Origin: Chitinophagaceae bacterium
GTDB lineage: Bacteria > Bacteroidota > Bacteroidia > Chitinophagales > Chitinophagaceae
Direction: 5' to 3'
DNA length: 8,070 nucleotides
Assembly (NCBI GenBank): GCA_008080615.1
Contig: VIKJ01000046.1
Location: 13,941-22,010, forward strand
Made by a program: the position numbers and the translations under genes. The notes beneath the pieces are model-generated. The model saw only the letters and a program-made list of their open reading frames with translations, was not told the DNA's origin and made no database searches. Shown here in pieces: positions 1 through 7,300 of the stretch (its first letter is position 1; each line of letters starts with the position of its first letter).

Positions 1-1
1 T

Positions 2-46
2 GTTATCTGTTTTGCCCTAATGCTTTTTACTCTTGGTGTAAAAGCA
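2..46 (+). other. Signal peptide (partial) of gene 1
   Basis: Codons 2-46 read as a hydrophobic stretch ending G-V-K-A, followed by Q-E-F-S-N-K-G-K. The expected signal peptidase I cut lies between Ala (44-46) and Gln (47-49). This leaves an N-terminal Gln, as is common for Bacteroidota exported proteins (the 'Q-rule'). The positively charged start of the peptide is outside the window. The paralog has 22 residues through its Gln, so about six codons are probably missing here. Confidence 0.75.
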
Positions 47-3000
47 CAGGAATTCTCTAATAAAGGGAAAGACTTTTGGCTAGGGTATGGTTACCATGTT
101 AGAATGGCGGTAGGACAAAACCCAAACTCTGATAATGGTCAGGATTTGGTGCTATATTTTACTTCAGATCAGGATGCCAATGTTACTGTTAGTATTCCAG
201 GGGTAGGCTATGCTAGAACTTATATCGTAAAAGCCAATCAGGTAACGATTAGTGAACCCATTCCTAAATCGGGTAATCAAGATGCCCGAATTAATAATAC
301 CGGACTTTTTAATGCTGGTATTCATATAACTAGCGATCGCTCTGTAGTAGCATATGCTCATATTTATAATCAAAATGTTTCTGGTGCATCAGTTTTATTT
401 CCTACAAATACACTGGGAAAAGATTACTATTCTTTAAATTTTGATCAATCTTCAAATGAAACTGAATCCAAATCTTTCTTTTTTGTAGTTGCTACTGAAG
501 ACAACACAACTATTGAGATTACAGCTAGTGCTTCTAATGAAAATGGATTACCAATTGGCATTCCAACAGTTTTGCCTACTAAATTAAACAAGGGGCAAAT
601 TTACAATGTAATGGGTACTGTTTCGGGTAATACTGGTGCAGATCTTACTGGTTCTAGAGTGAGGTCGATTAGTGCTACTGGTGCAAATGGCGGGTGTAAA
701 CCCATTGCTGTATTTTCGGGTACAGGTAAAATTAGTATTGGAGGTAATGGGAGGGGTTCTTCTGATAATTTATTTGCTCAAGCTTTTCCCTCTAATGCAT
801 GGGGCACCAGATACTTAACTGCACCAACTGGTGGTCAGCCCAATAATTTTTTTAGGGTTTGTGTTAAAGATCCTTCTACAATTGTTAAACTGAATGGAGT
901 TCAAATTTCAGCTGCATTTTTAAGGAACGGTTTTTATTATCAATTCAAAAATGGCAATCAAGGAGGTACAAATAGTCCAATCCCAAATTTAATTGAGGCT
1001 GATAAGCCCATTTTAGTTGCGCAATATTGTACCACACAGGGCTTTGAAGGAAATGGTTCTCCTGGAGATCCAGAAATGATTTACCTAAGCCCCGTAGAGC
1101 AAACGATAAATAAAATAACCTTGTATTCTGCCTCTCAGTTTTCTATTTCACAGAGTTATATTAATGTGATTATAAAAAATGAAGGAGTAAGCAGTTTTAA
1201 ATTAGATGGACTAGCTCCAAGTTCGGGAAGCTTTTTGACACATCCAGGTGATCCCAACTATTCCTATGCAACTTTAATGGTAGGATCTGGAATGTCTCAT
1301 TCACTATACTCTGATAGTGGATTCAATGCAATTGCCTATGGTTTTGGAAATGCAGAAAGCTATGGGTACAATGCAGGTACCAATATTGTAGATTTAAATC
1401 CGCCCATCAATATTCGAAATGATTTTGCTAGTAGTGGCATTACTTATTCAGCTACCTGTACTAATGCTCCTTTTAAAGTGTATGTTTCCATTCCTTATGA
1501 AGCCAATAAGCTGGTTGTAGATTTTGGAAGTAATGCTAGTTTAATCAGCGGAACAAATCCTTATACTCATATACCAACTAATGGCAAGCCAGATTCTACA
1601 TATTTATCCAATGGTAAAACCTATAATGTTTATTTTATTCCTGTTTCTTATAAATTTGGTGCTACTGGTACATTTCCTATTACCATCACTGCAACCACTA
1701 CGGTACCACAATCAGACGGATGCAGCAATAACAATGACCAAGAGATTAATGATAATATTATTGTAAATGATCCACCCATTGCAGACTTTTCCATTACTAC
1801 TTCTGGATGTGTAAATACCAATGTAAGTTTTACTGATCAAGGCAATGGTTTTGGAAGACCTTTCTATAAATGGACTTGGGATTTTGGAGGAGGCGTTCAA
1901 TCTACTTTGCAAAATCCAACTAGATTAATTGGGGCATATATTTCATCTGTAAAATTAACTTCTATAATTGATTATGGATGTGTAGCTTCTGTTACTAAAA
2001 CATTAGACTTATCCAATAAGCCTGTTGCTAATTTTAGTTTTACTTCTCCCAACTGTGTAAATACGGCTGTACTTTTTACAGACAAATCTACTATTACTGC
2101 AAGCCCTAACAATAATAAAATTGCTACTTGGATTTGGAATTTCAATAATGGGAATGCAGCTGACACTGTGTTTACAAACACCAATCAGCAACAATTTTAT
2201 AGTACGGATGGTGCAAAATCAATTGGATTATTGGTAAAATCAAATACTGGTTGTCCTAGTGATCCTTATCAACCTTTATTTTCAATAAAACCCACTCCAG
2301 TAGCTAGTTTTAAATTACCTGAAGTATGTTTATCTGATGCATTTGCACCATTTAATGATGAGAGTACCATCTCGGATGGTACGGGTAATTTAATTACTCG
2401 TAAATGGACTTTTGCTGCGGGAGTACCTGCAACTTCTACTATTAAAAGCCCTCAAATTAGGTATCCTGCTCCAGGAGAATATACCGCCACTTTAGAAGTA
2501 AATGGAAGTACTGGTTGTGCAGATACGCTTACTCAAAAATTTTACGTAAATGGATCCAATCCGATTGCAGATTTTGAAGTAGTTAACACCATTCCTATTT
2601 GTCAACCGGCACCCATCAAAATAAAAAATAAGTCAAGTGTAGATATTGGAAATATTACTCGGATTAAGATATACTGGGATTATATCAACAATCCAACACA
2701 GAAAGAAACAGATGAAAATCCAGTTGCGGATAAAATTTATGCGCATACTTATATAGATCTACAGTTACCAGCAGCACAACAATATACTATTCGAATGGTG
2801 GCTTATTCCGGTGGTGGATCTTGTGTAAATGCAATAGAAAAAATTATACAGGTTTATCCTCAACCAAAAGCCAGTTTCATTACTTCTGCAGCGCAAATAT
2901 GTGCAGGGCAATCCATAAATTTTCAAAATCTAAGTAATGGTGTTTCAAGCGCACCATTGAATTGGAATTGGTCATTTGGATCTGCAGGTACCAATAATCT

Positions 3001-3619
3001 TAGAAGCCCTATAAAAACCTTCCCTGATTCTGGGATGTATAATATTAAATTATTTTTCACCAATAATGATGGATGTACAAGTGATACGGCTACTTCGCCC
3101 ATTACTGTTCATCCTAATCCAGTAGTTTATTTAAAAGATAGCGTAACCCTCATTTTAGGGGCTTCAATTACACTTAGTCCCGATTCATTATTTGGGAATA
3201 ATTTATCTTATTTATGGTCTCCTTCTACCTATTTAGATAATCCTACAGTGGTTGCTCCTGTAAGTACAGCCGAAGATGATATTACCTATACGTTAACGTT
3301 AACTGGAATTGGAGGCTGTACAGCTTCGGATCAAATCTCCATTTTAGTATTAAGGCCTCCTCAACCTCCTAATGCTTTTTCACCTAATGGAGATGGGATT
3401 AACGATACATGGGCAATCAAATACCTCAATCGATATCCGGAAGCTACAGTTGACGTATATGATAGATATGGGCAAAGGGTTTTTCAGTCTCTCAATTATA
3501 CTACTCCATGGGACGGTTATCTTAAAGGGAAGCCAGTTGGTATAGGTACTTATTACTATATCATTAACCCAAAAAATGGGTTACCAATTCTCAGTGGTTC
3601 TGTAACAGTTTTAAAGTAA
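2..3619 (+). CDS. Large exported PKD-repeat protein with IgGFc-binding-like N-terminus and T9SS type B sorting domain (5' partial)
   Basis: The reading frame is open from base 2 to the TAA at 3617-3619. An ATG occurs at 20, but the codons before it (V-I-C-F-A-L) continue a hydrophobic signal-peptide core ending V-K-A|Q, so ATG 20 is probably internal and the true start lies a few codons before the window. Counting from that Met, residues about 10-465 form the N-terminal region; the part at 95-400 resembles the IgGFc-binding domain family ('NKGKDFW', 'FPTNTLGKDYYSLNF', 'VATEDNTTIEI'). Residues 467-585 form an Ig-like module. Modules at 585-670, 668-757, 759-850, 848-950 and 949-1037 are PKD or PKD-like ('WTWDFGGG', 'WIWNF', 'WNWSF'). 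An Ig-like module (1034-1110) and a type B sorting domain (about 1117-1199) follow. The protein is likely exported by the type IX system and either released or surface-attached. An adhesin role is inference, and IgG binding is not implied by the domain name. A paralog lies 129 bases downstream. Confidence 0.9.
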   Translation, partial: VICFALMLFTLGVKAQEFSNKGKDFWLGYGYHVRMAVGQNPNSDNGQDLVLYFTSDQDANVTVSIPGVGYARTYIVKANQVTISEPIPKSGNQDARINNTGLFNAGIHITSDRSVVAYAHIYNQNVSGASVLFPTNTLGKDYYSLNFDQSSNETESKSFFFVVATEDNTTIEITASASNENGLPIGIPTVLPTKLNKGQIYNVMGTVSGNTGADLTGSRVRSISATGANGGCKPIAVFSGTGKISIGGNGRGSSDNLFAQAFPSNAWGTRYLTAPTGGQPNNFFRVCVKDPSTIVKLNGVQISAAFLRNGFYYQFKNGNQGGTNSPIPNLIEADKPILVAQYCTTQGFEGNGSPGDPEMIYLSPVEQTINKITLYSASQFSISQSYINVIIKNEGVSSFKLDGLAPSSGSFLTHPGDPNYSYATLMVGSGMSHSLYSDSGFNAIAYGFGNAESYGYNAGTNIVDLNPPINIRNDFASSGITYSATCTNAPFKVYVSIPYEANKLVVDFGSNASLISGTNPYTHIPTNGKPDSTYLSNGKTYNVYFIPVSYKFGATGTFPITITATTTVPQSDGCSNNNDQEINDNIIVNDPPIADFSITTSGCVNTNVSFTDQGNGFGRPFYKWTWDFGGGVQSTLQNPTRLIGAYISSVKLTSIIDYGCVASVTKTLDLSNKPVANFSFTSPNCVNTAVLFTDKSTITASPNNNKIATWIWNFNNGNAADTVFTNTNQQQFYSTDGAKSIGLLVKSNTGCPSDPYQPLFSIKPTPVASFKLPEVCLSDAFAPFNDESTISDGTGNLITRKWTFAAGVPATSTIKSPQIRYPAPGEYTATLEVNGSTGCADTLTQKFYVNGSNPIADFEVVNTIPICQPAPIKIKNKSSVDIGNITRIKIYWDYINNPTQKETDENPVADKIYAHTYIDLQLPAAQQYTIRMVAYSGGGSCVNAIEKIIQVYPQPKASFITSAAQICAGQSINFQNLSNGVSSAPLNWNWSFGSAGTNNLRSPIKTFPDSGMYNIKLFFTNNDGCTSDTATSPITVHPNPVVYLKDSVTLILGASITLSPDSLFGNNLSYLWSPSTYLDNPTVVAPVSTAEDDITYTLTLTGIGGCTASDQISILVLRPPQPPNAFSPNGDGINDTWAIKYLNRYPEATVDVYDRYGQRVFQSLNYTTPWDGYLKGKPVGIGTYYYIINPKNGLPILSGSVTVLK
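3368..3616 (+). other. T9SS type B C-terminal sorting domain of gene 1
   Basis: The last 83 codons match the gliding-motility-associated C-terminal domain pattern. They contain 'PNAFSPNGDGINDTW', then 'YPEATVDVYDRYGQRVF', then 'WDGYLKG', 'GTYYYII' and a final 'GSVTVLK'. In this family the domain directs passage through the type IX secretion outer-membrane pore. Type B substrates characteristically depend on a PorP/SprF-like partner. No such partner gene is visible in this window. Confidence 0.9.
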
Positions 3620-3748
3620 AAGGCGGTGATTAGAATTGGCAGTGAAAGTTTTTATTTTAACCGATTATTCTAAATCTTTCTGCTGCAAATGATGCACATG
3701 TATTAAATTGAGAAGCTTATTTTCCTTTTAAAGCCCCCCCCACGGTAG
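3620..3748 (+). other. Intergenic gap between the two paralogs
   Basis: These 129 bases hold no reading frame of note. A T-rich stretch (3648-3660) follows the gene 1 stop, but no strong GC hairpin precedes it, so a classical terminator is not supported. No good match to the Bacteroidota promoter pattern (TTG, then TAnnTTTG) was found. The nearest is TAAATTG at 3704-3710, which is one T short and has no clear upstream TTG at the usual distance. The genes may be co-transcribed or gene 2 may have its own weak promoter; the sequence does not decide. Confidence 0.6.
3734..3741 (+). repeat. Poly-C tract (eight C) just upstream of the gene 2 start
   Basis: Eight consecutive C residues sit seven bases before the ATG at 3749, in otherwise AT-rich DNA. 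Tracts of this kind are prone to slipped-strand length change. It lies outside the coding frame: TAG at 3746-3748 is in frame directly before the ATG. A change in length could therefore affect ribosome access or promoter spacing but not the protein sequence. The tract is seen directly; any switching role is inference. Confidence 0.7.
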
Positions 3749-4357
3749 ATGAAGATGACTAGATTGTTCGTATGTATTTGGCTTTTGTTATTGTTTATTT
3801 CTGTTCATGCACAGGATTTCTCTAATAAAGGAAAGGAATTTTGGATTGCATATCCAGCGCATATTGATGCAACTTCATCCAGAATGGCTCTTTATATTTC
3901 ATCCACAGAAAACACTACTGGGGAAGTGCAATTAGATGGAAAAGTTATACCATTTACTGTTACTGCAAATCAAGCTACAACTGTTCAAATATCACCAATA
4001 GCTTATAATATTTATAATGCTCAATCTGACGGTATTGGAATTGGGAAAGGGATTAAAGTAGTTTCCTTAAAGCCTGTTGTTGTTTATGCGCATATTTTAA
4101 ATGCAGCCCGTTCAGGTTCTACATTGGTTTTTCCTACCAATGTGTTGGGGAAAGAATATATCTCACTAAACTTTACCCAATCCTCAACAAATAATGCAAG
4201 AAGCCAAATTACTGTTGTAGCAACAGAAGATAATACAGTAATAGAATTAAATTTAAAAGCACAAAGCTCTAGTACTCCTGTAAGGGCAGCTAACGCGCCA
4301 TATCAAATTAATTTAAGTAAGGAGATATTTATCAAGTGCAAGCTACTCAGGACTTAA
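3749..4357 (+). CDS. N-terminal fragment of gene 2 as read (202 aa): signal peptide and start of IgGFc-binding-like domain
   Basis: As read, this frame gives a 202-residue product. It begins M-K-M-T-R, continues with a hydrophobic core (LFVCIWLLLLFISV) and ends its signal peptide at V-H-A|Q-D-F. The mature part parallels gene 1: 'DFSNKGKEFWIAYP', 'VVVYAHILNAARSGSTLVF', 'FPTNVLGKEYISLNF' and 'VVATEDNTVIELN'. Homology stops at 'INLSK' (codon 4319-4321); the final 11 residues, up to the TAA at 4355-4357, resemble nothing in gene 1 and are out-of-frame readthrough. If truly made, the product would be exported to the periplasm but would have no PKD array and no sorting domain, so it should not leave through the type IX system. 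It is best viewed as the front part of a broken or mis-read gene and not as an independent small protein. Confidence 0.8.
   Translation: MKMTRLFVCIWLLLLFISVHAQDFSNKGKEFWIAYPAHIDATSSRMALYISSTENTTGEVQLDGKVIPFTVTANQATTVQISPIAYNIYNAQSDGIGIGKGIKVVSLKPVVVYAHILNAARSGSTLVFPTNVLGKEYISLNFTQSSTNNARSQITVVATEDNTVIELNLKAQSSSTPVRAANAPYQINLSKEIFIKCKLLRT
4319..4322 (+). other. Frameshift site in gene 2 (one G missing)
   Basis: The upstream frame reads ...L-S-K through AAG 4319-4321, and the homologous protein continues only if the next codon starts at 4321 (GGA GAT ATT TAT CAA). Gene 1 has AAG GGG CAA ATT TAC at 590-604, with a run of four G; gene 2 has only two G here, where three would keep the frame (AAG GGA GAT). 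The break is thus most simply a one-base loss in a short G run. Confidence 0.88.
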
Positions 4358-7300
4358 CTGGTTCAACTATAAAAAGTGTTTCTACAAGTTCTACAAGTTG
4401 TAAACCAATTGCAGTTTTTACTGGAAGTACTTGGACTGCTTTTGATTGTGGCTCAAATAATGGGGGAGATAACCTATATCAACAAGTGTTTCCTTCCAAA
4501 GCTTGGGGTAGAAATTATATAACTGCGCCCTTTGCAAATAGGTTGTATGATATTTATAGAATCATAGTAAAAGATCCAAGCACCATTGTTAATTTTAATG
4601 GAACCAATTTAAACCCTGCTTCATTAATTGCAAATAGCTATTATGAATTTAAAAATAACCAAGCAAATATCATTAGTTCAGACAAGCCCATTTTAGTTGT
4701 GCAATACATGACAACAATGTCGTGCGATACCAGAAATTTACCTAATTCAGTATTGTATCCTGGCGACCCTGAAATAGTAACTATAAATCCATTAGAACAA
4801 ACAATTAATAACGTTTCGGTAGTTTCTGCAAGAAGAGATTTAACACCTCCAAATACAAATATTACTGCACATTATTTGAATGTGATAATGAAAACCAATA
4901 ATACTAGTAGTTTAAAAATTGATGGTGTAGCTCCCATTTCTCAATGGACAAATATTGCTGGGTCAACATATTCTTATTTACAAGAAAATGTTACTGGTAG
5001 TACGCAATCAAACGTAAGTCATAATATAAAGGCGGATAGTGGATTTATAGCAGTTGCCTATGGAATGGGAAATGTAGAAAGCTATGGATACAATGCAGGA
5101 ACAAATATTGTAGACTTAAATCCTCCATTAACTATACAGAATGAATTTTCTGCTAGCAATGTTTCTTACTCTGCTACCTGTAGCAATACCCCTTTTAAAA
5201 TAAATTTATCTTTAACCTATCAACCTACTAAAATTGTAGTAGATTTTTATTCTGCTGCTAATCTAATAGGAACTTCATTATATTCTTATGATCCAACTGG
5301 TCCGGATTCAACTTACACATCAAATGGCAAAATCTACTATTTATACAGGGTGCCTCAAACATATAAGTTTTTAAGTAATGGTAATTACCCTGTAAAAATA
5401 ACAACAACTAGTGCAGTTGCTCAATCAGATGGGTGTAGTAATAATGACCAACAAGAGATTACGGATAATGTTATTGTAAATGCCCCTCCAACTGCTGATT
5501 TTAAAATTGAATCGAATGGCTGTATTAATAATGCTATTGCTTTAACAGATTTATCGGATGGAACAGGCAGACCCATAGTTCGTTGGCTATGGGAATTCAG
5601 TGATGGAACTACATCTGCTGTACAAAATCCAGTAAAAACTTTTACAACAGCCAATAATTATACAGCAAAATTGACTAGTATAACCGATTTTGGATGTATT
5701 GCACAAGTTCCAAAGCTAATCAATGTTTCAGCCAAACCAATAGCAGGTTTTGCCGTACCTGCAACCCGTTGTTTAAATAGTAATATTATATTTACAGATG
5801 CATCTAGTGTTGCACCAGGAACTGCTTCAAATACCATTGCACATTGGAGATGGGATTTAGATAATGGGGCAGGAGTAGTTGCTACAACAAATAATGCTGC
5901 TCAAAACTTTACTTACACATCTTGGGGAAATAAAAACGTGTACTTAGTTACAGAATCCAATACAGGATGTATTAGTGATACATTTCGTATTGCTGGGTTT
6001 AAAATTAATCCTTTACCCGAAGTAGGATTTATATTGCCAGAAGTATGTTTGAGTGATGCATTTGCTCCTTTTACTGATACTTCCAAAATTGCTGATGGAT
6101 CTAAAGCAGGGTTTATTTATTCATGGATTTTTGATGATGGAATTTCTTCAGTTTCTTCCGTTAAGAGACCAGTTCCTTTAACTGAAACAATTGCAAATCC
6201 AAATCCTAGTTATAAAGATTTTGGTAATTATATTGTATCCCTTAAAATTACTTCTAACGCCGGATGTATAGATTCTATAGCAAAGCCATTTAAAGTAAAT
6301 GGAAGTACTCCAATACCAAAATTCGAAGTACAAAATATAGTAAATGCTACTCCATTGTGTAGCAATGATTCTATCAGAATCATCAATCAATCTAAAGTAA
6401 ATTTTGGGGAAGTAACCCGATTGGATATTTATTGGGATACTGTAAACTATTCTACAGTTAGAGTTCGGGATGAAAGCCCAGCTGAAAATAAAGTGTATAG
6501 TTATAGATACCCGTTATTTGCATCAGCAGCTAGCCCTGCATTTAATCCTATGAAAATTAGTATTGTTGCTTATTCAGGTCAATCACCTACTTGTATCAGA
6601 AGCGTAAATACAATTATTAATTTATCTAACAGTCCTAAAGCTACATTTTCCGACATACGTGATATATGTAATGACGCTGCGCCAAGGCAAATCAATCAAG
6701 GTAGTTTTGTTTCTGCAATGGCTGCTACACAAACCTATTCTGGTAAGGGTATTGATGCCACTGGTTTATTTAATCCTGCTACAATGGGGGTGGGAACTGA
6801 TCAATTAAAATACCTAGTACAAAATGCTAATGGATGTAAAGATTCAGCAATTCAGCCCATTACTGTTTGGCCATCTCCTGTTGCAAACTGGAATGTGCAA
6901 GCTACTGTTTGTGAAAAAAATGACCTCACATTTACCGATCTCTCTGTTCCTAATTTCAGCAATATTGTTTCGCGCAATTGGATTTTTGGAGACGGTACCA
7001 CACAAACCAATACAACGGCCAATTCGTTCACCAAAAAATATGCAAGTGCACAAAACTATACGGCCAGTTTACAAGTAATAACAGACAGTGGTTGTAAAAG
7101 CACAATTAATCAGCAAGTAATTAAAGTTAATCCCTTGCCGATTGTAAACTTTAGTTTGCCTAGTATTTGTTTGCCAGATGGACGAGGTAAATTTAATAAT
7201 CAATCTTCCATTGCGGATGGTTCAGAAGCTTTGTTTAGTTATCAATGGAATTTTAATGATCCCAATGATCCTTCTGGCTCTACACTTAAAGAGCCAACGC

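Noticed and set aside
3290..3304. CGTTAA tandem copies with GTTAAC palindromes
   Set aside because: Only two copies within a conserved coding stretch (T-L-T-L-T-G); explained by codons for a beta strand, with no sign of a binding site.
3620..3663. Rho-independent terminator after gene 1
   Set aside because: There is a T-rich stretch, but the only possible stem (AATTGG with CCGATT, one wobble pair, about 21-base loop) is weak and encloses the T-rich stretch when it should precede it.
3701..3710. Bacteroidota-type -7 promoter element
   Set aside because: TAAATTG is one base short of TAnnTTTG and no TTG lies at the expected upstream distance; chance matches of this quality are common in AT-rich DNA.
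4316..4357. Programmed -1 ribosomal frameshifting joining the two parts of gene 2
   Set aside because: No classical slippery heptamer is present at the junction (AGT AAG GAG), the -1 frame has TAA at 4318-4320, and gene 1 encodes the same region without any shift. A one-base loss is simpler.
4381..4398. Tandem 9-base direct repeat (TCTACAAGT twice)
   Set aside because: It encodes a Ser/Thr-rich stretch within gene 2, keeps the frame and has only two copies; this is ordinary small-scale coding variation.
164..7078. Several 60-84 codon open frames on both strands inside the two large genes (for example 164-373 and 5421-5654 on the minus strand, 6824-7078 on the plus strand)
   Set aside because: All lie entirely within strongly supported coding sequence, have no recognisable protein features, and are expected by chance in alternative frames.
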